In this document: positions 49,601-62,824 of the stretch, piece by piece
Numbering within the stretch: position 1 is the stretch's first letter
Layout: every line of letters starts with the position of its first letter
From: Todiramphus chloris collaris
Taxonomy: Eukaryota; Chordata; Aves; Coraciiformes; Alcedinidae
Length of the DNA: 64,000 nt
NCBI GenBank assembly: GCA_025345505.1
Contig: JANVCC010000018.1
Span: forward strand, 8,462,998 to 8,526,997
Direction of reading: 5' to 3'
Notes under the pieces: generated by a model
Told to the model about the DNA's origin: nothing
The model's input: the letters and a program-made list of their open reading frames with translations, nothing else
Database searches by the model: none
Position numbers and translations under genes: made by a program

Positions 49601-50635
49601 AAGAACCTCTAGTTGTGACCTAGAGACCCTCAAAATCGTTATGATCATCCCTACTTTTGTTAAAATTAAATGGTTAGGTCAAAAAACATATTTTAATATC
49701 TTCAGCATAACTTTTACTTAGTATGCACTCTTGAAAGACCAAATCATAGCAGTATCATGGGGATATGTGCACAGAATAACAGTGTTTATCAACAGCAACT
49801 ACACTCAATGTATCTCTCATTTTATTTTACTCTTCCTTGTGCTTCTGGTTCTTTGCCTTTAAGAACAATTAAGGGAAATATTTAGTTAAGTCTTAATCTG
49901 AAAATTACTGAAACAAATTCTCTCTGAATTAACCTTTTTATATGCTGTTGCTAGAGCAGCTGGAGGTTCCAACATTGTCAAAGTGAGTATTACAGAATCT
50001 TGCAAAAAACACTCTAACTGTACCAAAGAATACCCTGTCTTAGACATGAGGTGATAAGTAAATGAGCCCAAAAGGCAGAGAACATAAAATAACAGTGAGA
50101 GGTTTGTGTACAGCAATTGCTTGGTGAGAATTCATAACTCATCTGAAAAACAGTGTGTGAACAAAATAAAAATAAGGATATAAATGTGTATTTGAAGAGA
50201 ACACAAATGAACACAGTTCTCTGACTACAGAGGACCATTCATTGACAGATCACTGTGATATACTCTACATGATTTTACTGCCTTCCAATGTCAGCCCTTG
50301 TGCAAAGTATTTTCAGGCCTTTTTCTTAGGTATTATTTTACTTTCACTTGTTTCACAGTAAAAGGCAAGGGAAAAATATTTGCAATATAAGCTACAAAAT
50401 CCAAAACACTTGTAGCAGAAAAGTGTCATTCAAACATGATGGAAGATGTTGAACAAGATGGAAGCATGTGGATAAATGAATAACTGTGAACTTGTAGTCA
50501 CTTTTTCGCTAAGCTCCAGGAAAAACAATATTGTTTAGGAAGTCAGCTGGATGTCAGTGAAGCACACACTGCTCTGTAATGGACGTGGAAAACTATGGTT
50601 GGATTTTTTGAGTATTGACTAAAAGGTTCAAGAGT
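49601..50635. other. Non-coding AT-rich stretch
   Basis: No gene or repeat family is recognised. Minus-strand frames near 49886-50238 are hydrophobic by composition and have no domain. Confidence 0.45.
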
Positions 50636-50700
50636 TGATGAAATCAATGGGAATTCCATGTACCATTTTCAGACGTGGATTTGAAAATCACTACTTCAAG
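50636..50700. mobile_element. Old amniote repeat fragment
   Basis: The stretch 'gatgaaatcaatgggaattcc...attttcagacgtggatttgaaaatcac' carries the 'gaagtcaatggga' and 'ttttcaga' motifs of the old amniote repeat group also seen at 39600 and 51462. It is diverged and short. Confidence 0.3.
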
Positions 50701-51170
50701 TGCACTTTACAGTTGAAAATATGAAGTATTTATATGATGGAGAATTAAAGTCTTTCCATATTCTCCTACAGACCTCCCAGGCACTGGTAAGAACATCCTT
50801 TCATATTCCCCCCTACTCTACACCCACTTTATTCTTCTTCTCTATTCACAGACACTCTTCTTCAGTATAAGCTCCATGTTCTTTCTATTTTCTCCATCTT
50901 TTTATCTCTACTGCTTATTGTATCCATTAACAGGTAAGCATATATTTTTATTGAACATGCATGTATAAAAAATAACATGAAAAAAAACCTTCAAAATCAT
51001 ATCCAAAAATGAAAGCGTGCCAGAAATAAGCTTGCTCGTGCAACCTCAACAGATTGATCTTGGACATATGCTTTTTGATACAAGCTTTAATTACATGATC
51101 ACAAACTTTTTTTTCCAGAGCAACCCAGCCATTTCAGTGCAGAGATGGAATGGTGCTTACTTAATGAACA

Positions 51171-51230
51171 GCTGTTCAATATTTACTTCATTGTTCAATA
51201 CATGGTCCCATTGTTCAATGGATGGCCTCA
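51171..51230. repeat. Three tandem 20-bp units
   Basis: The units are 51171-51190, 51191-51210 and 51211-51230. Each contains TGTTCAAT at its start and ends in CA. The second halves are diverged. Confidence 0.75.
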
Positions 51231-51461
51231 TGCCATCTTTGTTGCATGCTATTCAAACCCTTCTCTAAAGACATTTATTAACTTCCCCATGAGTTTTCTT
51301 TTATGATGTTCAATGATATAGTTTTGAAAGCCTTACAAATATCAGTTGTATCCACAGTATCCATGTGAGATGATGGGTATTTTACACATCCTACAAATGC
51401 AGAACTGAAGCAGGGAGATTATAGTTAATAATGAGTATCCAGTTTGAAATACTTTGGGGTT

Positions 51462-51516
51462 TATCTACAGCTCCCATTGACCTAAGTTGCAGCTGGGAGT
51501 CTTCAGCACTTCTTCA
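51462..51516. mobile_element. Old amniote repeat fragment
   Basis: The stretch 'ctacagctcccattgacctaagttgcagctgggagtcttcagcacttctt' matches the recalled core 'gctcccattgacttcaatgggagctgtgggtgctcagcacctct' of an old, internally palindromic amniote repeat. Its edges are approximate. Confidence 0.45.
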
Positions 51517-53480
51517 AATTTGTTTCCACAATCTGAGGCTGGTTACCAGGAAACTGAAGCACATTCTGTTAGCAGCTATCTATGCAGTTTGTTTTAATTT
51601 ACTTTCACAGTATCACTTACCTAGAGCTAGAGATGTGAAGAGAATTCAAATGTCCAGTCGAGCATCCACATCTTCATTATGAGGCTCTCCCTTTCTCTTC
51701 CTGAAATCAGTTTCTTCAGCTTTACATTCCTTCCCACTTCTGCAGTAAATAGGTGATGAAGACAACCTTATCTTTGCTACAAACTCCAGAGAGATAATCT
51801 CTGTCCTCTTTTCAGGATACAGATCCTAGAAATAAAACCATAGAGATCTCTAACTAAAAGTTGTGCCATGATACATAGGCAAACTTTTAAAGTAGAATTT
51901 CCTACTCTTTGATGCCCTGAATTTTCAATCCTAATATTGTCTTACTTCCACTTCCAGTTTTCCCTGTTATTGACACTTAGCCCCAGTAATGTCAATTTCT
52001 TCTCTATAGTTTCCTCTTTGTTTTTCTTTAGCTCTTTCCTACATCCATGACCCTTGTTTCTCGAGACATATTCTTTCAGTACAGCCCATTTCTTTCTCAA
52101 AATCAGCTTTTGTTTATATCGCATACAAACATGTGGTTTCTTCTTTATCTTTTTTTTTGACACAGAAAAAGAGTTATAGCTGTAAACAGGTAATTGTCAT
52201 AAAAAGAATAGTGTAAGAATACTGCTCTCATTTTAGTGTCCATATAAGCCAGAAAGTCTGTCTTTGTCTCTACCACTGTGAGCTAGGGCACTCAATTTCT
52301 TGGTGAGGCATGGTGCCTACTAAGTAGAGAGATCTAGGGACCTAGGCACCTGAGGATGCTTTGGAATTTTTAATCCATAAAACTTAAGGGCTTTTATCTG
52401 CATCTTCACTGAAGTAGCAAAAAACTGACCAAGGGCATACCTTTTCCAAGCCCATGAAAATTTTCATTTTCCTTTCCCTAGGTTTAGGAGCACTGGCGCA
52501 TTTCAAAGCATGGATTTTGAGAACTTCAGTGACATGGGCAAAAATACATATTTTTTTCCTTGCATTATTCCTAGAAATGGCAGGACTATTTTGGCTGGAG
52601 CTTTCCAGAAAAGTACAGGCTGGGACAGCTACTTGGCGTGGAAAACTTCAGTCAAAACAGTTACAGTTTGGCACTATTATAAGTAGAAGAAATCAAGGTT
52701 TCATAATAGGAAACATTAGGTAATTTTAATAATAGGCAGTTCTATCACCTATAAAACCTTTAAACATAATAAAATATTATGTGTGCAAACAAATATCAAG
52801 AAAAGTCCTATTAAAAAGTATCCCGGTGAAATGAAAAGGAGAAAAAACAAACACGCAAAAAAAAGAAATATCATATCCTGACCCTGAAAAATAAAGACAC
52901 ATACACTTCTCCACCTTAACACAGCAAGTGTCGTGAGCTTTCGTCACCTCAGTCGAAAAACAAAAGAAAACAAAACATAACTTTAAACTGCCAGGAAAAA
53001 AAAAGAAAAATAAATATTAAGTTAGAGCCCTTGAGCTTTCCTACTTCCCTCTATGTCTAGTCTAAGGCACAATTTCTGACATTCTTCTGTCTGCTTTAAT
53101 GTAGCATAATGCATCTCCAGAAAATATATTTGCATTTTCTCTGTGTATTAAAATCTGGTGGAGCTACTTCTTTTCATCTCTCTCTCTTATTTTCCTATTC
53201 TGTCAATATCTAAAATATTGAAGAACATCAGATTGTCCTGTATTCCAGGGCAGGACTTACTTCAAAACTTAAAAATGTCTTTTACTGATTTTTTAACCAT
53301 TTTATTACAAAATAGTGTCCTGGAATGAAATACAGTAGTGATATTCAAGGAATATTAGTTTGTACTGCTTCAGATAGTTAAAAATCACATTTATTCAATA
53401 GTTCCTACTTTTTAAAACAGAGAGGGATTTATGACTGCCTAATCTGTGTTAAATAATATACTATAAATATTCCACAATAA
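51517..53480. other. Non-coding stretch with a further old-repeat hint
   Basis: The segment 'gggacctaggcacctgaggatgctttgg' at about 52337-52365 resembles the 'ctaggcacctgaggatgcctttgaaaat' motif of old amniote repeats. No gene is recognised. Confidence 0.35.
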
Positions 53481-53570
53481 CTTCTTTTATATTTTTTCTT
53501 TTTTTTTCTTTTTTTTTTTTTTTTTAATATTTCTTTTATAATGTTTTTATTTACTTACTTTTTTTTTCTT
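53481..53570. repeat. T-rich low-complexity tract
   Basis: Poly-T runs, the longest about 15 bases at 53511-53525, alternate with short TTTATA segments. Confidence 0.85.
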
Positions 53571-56500
53571 GATACAAAATATGATTCAGAATCATATTCA
53601 CTCTGGATTTAAAACATCCATGCAATGGCAAATATACCACATCTTTGGAACAGTGGATTCAGTCATGAAAAATAGACAATTCAGCATTAGCCCTATATTG
53701 ACAAAAACCCCACAAACTCTGTTCTTTTGTACTGAGTGCAGCAAAGGGTTGACTTGAATAAATTTGATCACAGGCTATGCAGATAGTTCAGAATTCATAG
53801 CAAATAGCAGAAAATCCCCAGGATGAAAAGAGTTATCTAAATTAAAGGGTTATATGGCTATATTGAATACAATATAACTTGTAAATATTGCTTCTATTGT
53901 TTACCATAATCCTACGCAGTAAACTCACAGGACCTTGCAGGTTTAAATAAAATGCAAGAAGGAACTGACTGAAGGATACATTTTAATAGCCCTCTGTCAA
54001 AAAGAGTTAACACACTTGCACCTCTAACAACAGCATTTTTATTAAATCTTTATTATGTTGTATTAAAAAAAAAAGTCTCCTTAGCCCTTAGGTAGTTGGT
54101 TGATGCTGAGTTTTCCAATGAAATATTTATGAAGTTCTTTGTTTAGAAGTTTAATTGTATCTTTAAATGACTTTCATATGTTTACATGCTTTACCATCCA
54201 ATATAAATGCCATACGATGCTCTATCATACTGTCCGGAATAGTCATTATGCATTTCACCATCACAACTGTTACATAACAATAAGCAGAAAAAAAGGACAA
54301 AAGGATAACTAAGTTAAACCAGATCCTATACATACTTATTTTGTTGGTAACACAGATCGTATCTCCAGCAAAATGTGCTTCCAATCATGTAACATAGCAT
54401 AGTACTGTAATACTTTCCATATTTAAACTTTTGGTCAATGTATATATACTACAAAAGATACTCAAATGTACTTTGTGCTGACCTTTCAATTTCTCTGCCA
54501 TGGGCAGAAGGAAGGATAAGACTCATGGATAAAGAACAGAGGTTGAATGAGGAGACCTAACATTTATTCCTTAAATGAAATTCAGTTTTGCTTTTATAAA
54601 GGCCGTAGAGATCCATCACTCTTGTGGTACAACATTTAAAGGAAAAGCATGGTTTAGAAGACTTACTGTCTCTCCAAATAATGAACGAAAATGTTGAAAT
54701 CACATTCCTGATTTAAGGAGCTAAAGGGATGTTTTCTAAACTGAAAGCACATTAGAGATCCATGTCACTTCATGTGAAAGCTGCATTAACTCTGATCCCA
54801 CTGTCTTGGACAGCGCTCTTTGGGTGTTTCCTATAGCGCAGACTTTGGATATCTGCTCCGAGCAGTCTCTATGGTTAGTCTTCAAATGGTTTAGGCCAGC
54901 TAGATGACATAATAAAGATCCCAAATAAAGTCGTCTACAGTTTTACACATGGAAAACACTCACATATACACCATGAGGCCCTTTTCTGACCCACAGCTAG
55001 GGAGTGATATAATAAAACCATCTTAATTTTGTTGTGAAAGTGACACCCTTCTCCATGCCCTGAGCAGGGTGGAGAGGCATCACAGGCAGAAAGCAGAGAA
55101 AAGAAAAAGATATGAGGCAAATATGAAGCAATAAAGGAATCAGTGGATTCATTAGGTGGGATACATGCTTTGGTAGTTATCAGAGGCGATGGTGAAGGAT
55201 ATATCTATGGTTTATATTAACCATACATTACTATTAACACAATTGTAGGTATTAGTACAGCATGGCAGCTCACAGTGCTACTTGAATACACTCTGAAGAC
55301 TTCTTATCTGTTGTTCAAGTACTACATTAAAAGCCTTTGTGGGGTGTATCAGTTCAGAGCTCATGAAAAACATTAGTTTTGCAAAGTCGGCATAAAAACC
55401 TCTGTTGATCCAGAGGACTGCCAGTGTATGACTGAAAAACATTCCTTGACTTTCTAAAACAGCAAACATCACTTTGTTAAATTTGTTTTCTTGATGACAA
55501 TCTCCACCGTAACAAATGGCCCCTAAAATCTGTCTTTTCCACATAAGGAACTTGCTCCAGTTATTACATTAACAGCCAACAACATCTGAGAAATAATCTC
55601 ATCATTAAAGGTAGAAACCCGTATTTTCCGATACAATAGATTAGAATAAAGTCTATGTGAAACAGGAAAAGCTCTGGAAAGTACCTATGGGGACCACTGG
55701 TTTCAGAAATGGGGTTAAGGAGGATTAATTCTTTTTCTAAAGCTGCTGCTAGTCTATTGCAAAGTCCACCTGCAGGAACTGATGATTTTCAGGGTTTTAT
55801 AAAAGCGCTTCAGCAACATGTATGGAACTTCAAAGTCCTGCATGTTAATTGCATTACCTGAAAATTAGTGGAACTCTTCTCATCAAAATGGGTATCTTGG
55901 AAAGACAAACTTTTGGAAAGACATGATCAAACTTGGTAATCTTTAAAGTCACATCAAAAAAACTAACTGCAAGTTTTGTCAATATTTTATAGTGTAAACA
56001 CCAATTTCTGCAATAATTTTCCATCAAATTGACAAAAGTATTTCACTAATTTCAGTAACTAGCTAGTTAAGTGTACCACACATAAAAGGGATTTTTTTTT
56101 TCTCTATTTTGTTCTCATACAAAGGCTGGATTTTATTCTAGTCTCATTGATATAATTCTATTTATTTCACAGTCATTACTTATTAACACCAATGGGAAGA
56201 GAAACAGAGCCATCAAATCAGAGTTTCCTCTTTTTTCCTTGATGCAACCTGATGCTTTTTGGTTTACCATGGAATGGTTGAATAGTGAGAGAGACAGATC
56301 TGCTTGTGTTTTTAATAATGTGTTCTTTTCAGAGAGAGTCAATATTTGCCCTGCTCAGTTTGGCTGGCTTCACTTTAAAAATCCTTATTTCTGGTTTTAA
56401 AAGATTGGGGATGATAAAGAACACATTAATTAGGACTTGCTACCACTGGGTACATGTGACTGAGAGGAACATCCATTTTTATCACAGGGAATTATATTAT

Positions 56501-56814
56501 GCAATTTCTTTTGCACAGTGAGCAAGTTCTGCCCTAAATCTAAAGCCCTTTACATCCACTGGAATGTCATCCAAGAACATGATGCTTAATACTTCTCAAT
56601 TCTCTGTGTCAGACTTCATGATCATTTCATCCCAATTTGTTCTTGGGCCAGTCCTGCCCGATATTCATTCCTTGTGTGTATTCATCCCTTTCTGATACAC
56701 TACTCGACAGCAAGTGTATACCCCTAGTTCCTACTCTGAATAAGCTTGGTAGTTCCATCTCATCTGATAAGAACTTAATTCCCTTTCTTGTGCTGTACTT
56801 TTCTGCTTTCTTGA
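53571..56814. other. Non-coding stretch, nothing recognised
   Basis: A minus-strand frame at 54163-54384 encodes a hydrophobic stretch but begins at TTG and shows no family. No transposon is recognised. Confidence 0.45.
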
Positions 56815-56890
56815 AAATGCTTACCAGAACAGTACATGCTATTCCAGATAAGGTCTTATCAGCGAGCTGTATCAGGACACATAGCCTATC
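56815..56890 (-). mobile_element. Possible old CR1 fragment
   Basis: The stretch 'ccagaacagtacatgctattccagataaggtcttatcagcgagctgtatcagg' resembles the CR1 minus-strand segment 'agaactgcacacaatactccagataaggtctcaccagtgctgagtacag'. It is short and weak. Confidence 0.35.
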
Positions 56891-59800
56891 TTTATGGAAG
56901 AACTGTTTTGGAAGTATTTCAATTGAAATTTAATGGAAATACCATTAAGCTTTGTTTGGCTTTGTAAAAGGTGATACAAAATACCCTGAATCAGCGCAGC
57001 TGAAAAAATACAGCCCTCACTGATGCTCACTGAGAAAAAAAAATAATTCCTTTTGAGAGGACTCGGTTAATTATTTTGCTTATTTGTGATCCAAAATGAA
57101 AAGAAAAAGCAAAAAGTGCTGTCATTACTCATTACGTACACAATTTATCACAGAATACAGTTCTGTCCCTTTGCTTATTAAGCCTCTCCCAGACATTCTT
57201 TTGTGTTCTGGGCTTCTGAAAAAGCCTTAAGTAAAACTGATGCTACGTAACTGAATCACTGCAGTCTTCTGCAATCCTCTGAGCTCAACACTATTTTCTC
57301 ACCAGTTTATTGAAGCTGATTTAGGATTTTAAATATTTCATGTGTTGCATGAAGCAAAAGAACTTGATTATTCATGCATCACATGGATTACTCTGTTTTT
57401 TATTAAGAAAAAAAAAATTAACAATTTGTTCTTCTTGTTACGTTTGACTGTGCTCAGGCAGAAGTCTACCCTGCTGACCTCTCTAGGGCAGCCTTCTGTG
57501 AAATATTATACATGGCATGAAAGGGCGAGCAAACGTACCACACGAGAATGTGAAAGATCACTTTGCTTTTTACTTCTTTCTCCTGACTGATCTCTCCTTT
57601 GAGAAACTCTTGAGGGCATTTGCCAGTGCAGTTGCAGTCCTCTGCTGCCCCGATCGTCAAAAAGATCCAGGTGGGTTATGTTGATATTAGCTCAAGAGAC
57701 AAAGGCTAATTGCCCAGTGATCCTTGGAAACCATCTGGAGGGAGTCAGCTCCAGCAGCTAGCCAGGAATGGTGAACAGGAACAGCCCCCAAGAGTTTCTC
57801 AAAGGAGAGATCAGTTAGAGAAGGAGTCTGCAGCTGTAGAGTAGGGAGGTGCTCTGTTATTGCTCTTGTTCTTTTCTTTTTTTAAAAAATAATAAAGTAG
57901 ATTATTATTCCTTTAAGTAAATCAGGCTCACCCATGTTAGCCTTTCAGTTCAGCTCTGAGTGTTATGTTGGAGCTCAATGCTGAAAATAAGGCCGTGATA
58001 TTCAAAAAGTCTGAGGAATTTGGACAGACAGAACTCAATTAAAAGCTGAGATATTTTATGTTGGCATCTTTTGAGTGATTTTCACAGTCATGCAGATGAA
58101 ACTGAAATCTGAGTTTGCAGCAAGACCTATGCAATAGCTGAACCACATTCCCGTTCCTCTGGGCTGCTGCTTCTCCCTTGTACTGCAGAGAACAAACCAA
58201 AGGGAGAATCGGGCTGTGCTCTATCAGGTAATGTTCTCCTTCACTCTTCCCCCTACGCCCTTTTCTCCTGTGCCACTGCAAGAATGAGAGGGAACATAAC
58301 CCTAACACTATGTCCTGGGTGGAATAGCCACAACCCATTTTTTTGCCCATGGTACATAGGAAACGTTCAGTGACAAATCATGCAGTCACAGGCCAAGATG
58401 ATGCCTGTGGGAATGCTCAAGCAGGCTTACAGGCTTTCCTCACCAGAAAGTCCCTGGCCATGCCCTACCACACCCCATACACCCCCCCCCAAGGAAGCCT
58501 TGCTCAGCAGCTCAGGCCCACAAAGCTGCACCGCTCCAACACATCACGCCTGTTAGATTGTATGTCTTCAGGAACAGCTTTGCAAAAATGGATGCTGGAA
58601 ACCGAACTTGAGGTGGTAGTGGTTATTGGTGAGCTGCTATTATTAGTAGTAAATAAAATGTTAACATAGGTAGCTTGACTTCACAGTGCCTCTGTAACAA
58701 TGTTTCCTGGGTGTAGGAGTATGGATGGCATCACAGGCTCCTCCAAAGCAGATGACAATAATAGCCAGCAATGGCCATTCAATTTCTAGCTTCTTAGCAA
58801 AAAGGCAATGAACTCTCCTAGTTAAACTTTTCCACTCATTTTTGCAAGCCCCAAATGCCTCCCCCCTGCCCCCAATGCCCTAACCTTTTTATCTGAGGGG
58901 AAAAAAAAGAGAGAGGAAGAATATTTTTCTGATGGGCTTGTACGGTTAAAAATCATAAACAATAAAGAAATCTACATGCTAAGGTTCCAACAGAAACAGA
59001 GACTTGGCTGGCTTTTGTAATCTGAACTTTGCATTAATTAAGTGTTTTGAATTTGATTAGAATAAATTAGTCATCTCATTTGGTTCAGCATTTGCCCCTT
59101 TCCAGCCATTTTAAAAACCATGTCCAAGACGATCCGGGATCCTAATCAGAGGAATGAGAAGGGAGAGAGGAGGATGGGCAGCTGAGGGCAGAAAGATAAT
59201 CAGGGACCAAACAGAAAAAAAAAACAGTTGCCATCTGCCTAGAATATGCATTTGGATTGTGTACCTGTACTTTGTGAAAGCTGCACTGTCTACACTCCCA
59301 TCTTAATCCTGAATTCTCATATTTTATGCATGTATTTTTTCATTGGAACATAATTATTTTATGAAACTAAGAAACATCAAATAAACATGGTAACAATTAT
59401 TGGTGCTTTGTTCCTGCTTTTGTTGGATCTTGGAGAGGCACTTGACAACCCAGATCAGGGCTACTTTGGAAATGTTCACAGAACCAGTTCAGCCATAGGC
59501 TGATGTCAACTGCACTAATCAGAACTCTATCAGTCGATAACTGTATTCATATGTTGCACTACACTACACAGATGCGTGGCAAGCTCCATGGGACACCAAG
59601 GCTATTCAACGTTAGCTTTCTTTTGTAGACAGCTTCGAAGCTACTAATTCATCTGTGGTGTCACTCTAATTCTTCCTTCAAATACAGGTTCCTGACATCC
59701 TGGTAAGATGCATAGCAGCGTGTCCATCTCACTCATTTTGAAACCTTGGAGAAGAGTTCATTGTTACAACACCGTAGACTCATATGGAGAGCACAGAGGC

Positions 59801-60688
59801 AGGAGGACCAGACCTGGAGTTCAGTTGCCCCGCCAGCTACAGAGAGCCTGAATCATCAGCTCCCATCTCCCATTGCTCTGAGCAGCAGGCTCTGCACCAC
59901 GCTTTGTGCAAGGATGTGACTGTGTACCCATTGAGAGGAAAGGGGAAGGTGTCGAAATCTATCCTGTGCTGCAGCCAAGAATTCAAGATTCATGGGGCCA
60001 GACAGACACTTAACCAAGTCCGATTGTGTAATCTGCTGGGCTACCCACAGTCCTGGGAAGCAGAAGCTGCTGATCTGAACTCCCCATCTTTTCCCTCAAC
60101 TTTGTCTTTTCAGTGTAGCTGTGGCTGTTGTGCTCAGTGTCGGATTTAATGTTGCCTAGGCATGAGGCAGCTTGGGCACCATCCGTTGCTTTCTTGTGAA
60201 AAAGCCATACAACCTTCTGAGGACATAGTTCCGAAACATTCAGCTGCAGAAAGAGGTGCCTTACAGCACATGCTGCAGCTGAACTGTAGACACTTCAAGC
60301 TTTTACCAGAATATTTAGGACCCTATAACAATCCTGGTCATTATTCTTGGATTTAGATGTTTCACATCCGTTGTGTTCTGGGTAACTTTGTATTATTCTG
60401 GATCTCATCTCAGATATCCACAACTTAACAGACCTTTATCTCCTGCTGTTAACTCCTGCAGTGCCCCAGTGCTTTAGGTTTTCTATTGAGCTGAGCAGAG
60501 AGATGGCTGAATTCACTCCAGTAGTTTCATTACTGTCTTACTTAGCATGTTATGTGTTCCTGCTCAGGAATTTAAGCACTGGCAGAAAAATTTGGTATGT
60601 TGAAATATTTCACTTGTCTTTTGATCATCTAAAATCTGTAATATATTTCCATGTAGCTTGAAAAGTAGTTTTATGATAAAACCAGCTG

Positions 60689-60692
<4 letters not shown>
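56891..60692. other. Non-coding stretch, mixed composition
   Basis: The stretch at 58960-59160 is AT-rich and unique-looking. At 59784-60356 a GC-richer part carries two plus-strand frames of 121 and 64 codons without a recognised domain. A C run of about nine bases lies near 58481-58490. Confidence 0.45.

Positions 60693-60719
<27 letters not shown>
60693..60719. repeat. (TA)n microsatellite
   Basis: Thirteen and a half TA units without interruption, followed by GAAAAAAAG. Confidence 0.95.
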
Positions 60720-60723
<4 letters not shown>

Positions 60724-61635
60724 AAAAGAACCTGCGGTTTTCTTTCCAAATAAAAGGTGAAATGGTGTGTTGTCAGAAATTGCAATTAGGTTGCATTAGG
60801 ATCTTAGTCATGGAGTTCTATTACTAGAAGACTTATCTCATGGGAAGCACAAGACCCACGTTAGAAGGGGGAATACAGTATGCTGGAAAGAAACTGGTTA
60901 TAGCATGTCTGCTGATCTGGCAAGCTGACACCTTGGCCCCTCCAATACTGTCGTGATAGTCACAGAAGAAACAAGGTTTCTTACAGATTTCTGACTCAAA
61001 CATGTCCTTTTCCCCTTTGTGTGGACCTGGAGCCTGCAGTCAAAGTCTGTGTTCCCAGGCATTTTAAAGAACACATGCAGTTTAGTTTCTACAAAATTAT
61101 CTAGAGTTACTATTTCACATTGCAAAACACATTCCTTTTTGTGGCACCATGCCTATGACACATCATGGTCTTAACTACAGCCCTTGCCCTGGCCTAAGGC
61201 TTATGTATCAGCAAAGCTGTATTTTGCTCAGTACACCTCATTCGAGTGAATCTCACTTGGAATTTTGTTTGCAAGACAAAGCTCACAACCCCAGTGCTCT
61301 ACTTATCTGTATTAAGTCCCTTGCTCCATTGCTACACAATGAGGAAACTTGGTATCAGGCAATTTGAAATGGATGGCTCTACAATTCTAACAGACCACAA
61401 AAAGATTTCTGAAACCTCTGTTTATAATAACAAACAGGAGTTTTGTTTCCACCCAGTGTTTTCCATGGTGCCTACAAACACACTTGATGCTAGTGAGAAT
61501 GCTAGAGTGTTGAGATCACTGTTTGTCATGATGACCAGAATTGTTTTACAGTTTCCCTGTGCTCCCCATTCCCCTATAGCTATCTGTTGCCCCTTGGATT
61601 ATGACTAGATTATATATACTATATATAACCATATC
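60720..61635. other. Non-coding stretch, nothing recognised
   Basis: No gene or repeat family is recognised. A 120-codon frame at 61246-61608 has no domain. Confidence 0.45.
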
Positions 61636-61715
61636 TTCTTTGTTTTTACAGCACTTAGCACACAGGATCCTGAGGATCTCAAATGTTTCAGTAATACTGC
61701 AAACAATAATGAAAT
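61636..61715. mobile_element. Possible old amniote repeat fragment
   Basis: The stretch 'ttttacagcacttagcacacaggatcctgagg...agtaatactgcaaacaataatg' resembles 'tgtacagcgcctagcacaatggggtcctg...ctactgtaatacaaataataa', recalled from amniote genomes. Divergence is high. Confidence 0.3.
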
Positions 61716-62780
61716 ATTTGGTGTTCAGTCCAGTTTGTTTTAGTTGCAAATCTGTAAAGATAGGAAAAGAAAATATCTTTGCTGTTCAGCTTTTCCACTT
61801 CCTTTCCATATTGTTCACACAGTTCGTATTATTAGGGTTGGATTGGCTGTGTGGTCAGTCCAACAGTAAAGTTCTCTCCAGCTGAGTTCTCTGTATGCTG
61901 TACAAAGCTGAACTCATGGGCACTGTTACCAGGAATGATACAGTCTGTGGCATCCCCTGCCTCTCAAGTTATGTTTGTACCTAATTTTATTTATTTACTT
62001 AATTGAGAATATCCATTAATAATAAATCATCTGAAAGTTATTCCTAAACACCCTCATCAGTATCAGAAGTGGGAGATTACACCACCTGACTGACAAGAAA
62101 GCATACACTAAGTAGAAGAAGATTTCCACATGGAGTAGACACAAGAGACATTAAATGAACCCCTCTCTTACATCACTGAGAAAACGTCTCACTTCCAAAG
62201 CATCAATGATCAGTAGACAGTCCTTGAGAACAGAGAATCTAGAAAAGTCCTAGGTTACACCTGAAGAGGAACAAAAGGCATAAATAGCATTTGTGCAATA
62301 TAAAGGTGCCACTCCCACTCTCATGACGGCTCACGTTAGACAAAAAGATTCTTGGAAAAGGTATTAGGAGGGGCTGTTGTGAAGGAAAAGGAGAAGAAAG
62401 CAGGACTGATGTAATATTTTGGCAATTGGATGAAGAGGTAGGAATGGGTTTTGAAGTCACAACGGTGAAAGTAGACAATAATCAGAAGGTAATTAAAAAA
62501 ATTAGAAAAATAAGCCCTATCATATGAATATAGACATTGGTGAGCAGGTGCTATCGCAGATGTTGACAGGCAGGAAGGAAAGCGAGAGGTTCTGCTTTGG
62601 CTGATTCTGCTGTAGGGATGAAATACTTTGCTGTATGTGTAAAAAACCAAAGTGGGTCAAAGAGAGGGAGACAGCCAAGGAAGAAGGCTCTGCAGTGCTA
62701 CCTGGAGAACTAGGAGGTAAAACAAGGGAAGGAAGATAGGGAAGAGGCAGCAAAAATGGAGAAAATGGGAAGGAAGGAGG
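61716..62780. other. Non-coding stretch, nothing recognised
   Basis: The part next to the pentamer repeat (about 62640-62780) is purine-rich. No gene is recognised. Confidence 0.45.
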
Positions 62781-62824
62781 ATGGGATGGGATGGGATGGG
62801 ATGGGATGGGATGGGATGGGATGG
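62781..62824 (+). repeat. (ATGGG)n pentamer microsatellite
   Basis: Eight complete ATGGG units plus a partial ninth, without interruption. It contains eight GGG tracts separated by AT, so the plus strand fits a G-quadruplex pattern. Translated frames across it (MGWDG-type) are artefacts of the repeat. Confidence 0.95.

Noticed and set aside
54163..54384. 73-codon hydrophobic minus-strand frame
   Set aside because: It starts at TTG, has no splice context or recognised family, and AT-rich DNA often yields hydrophobic chance frames.
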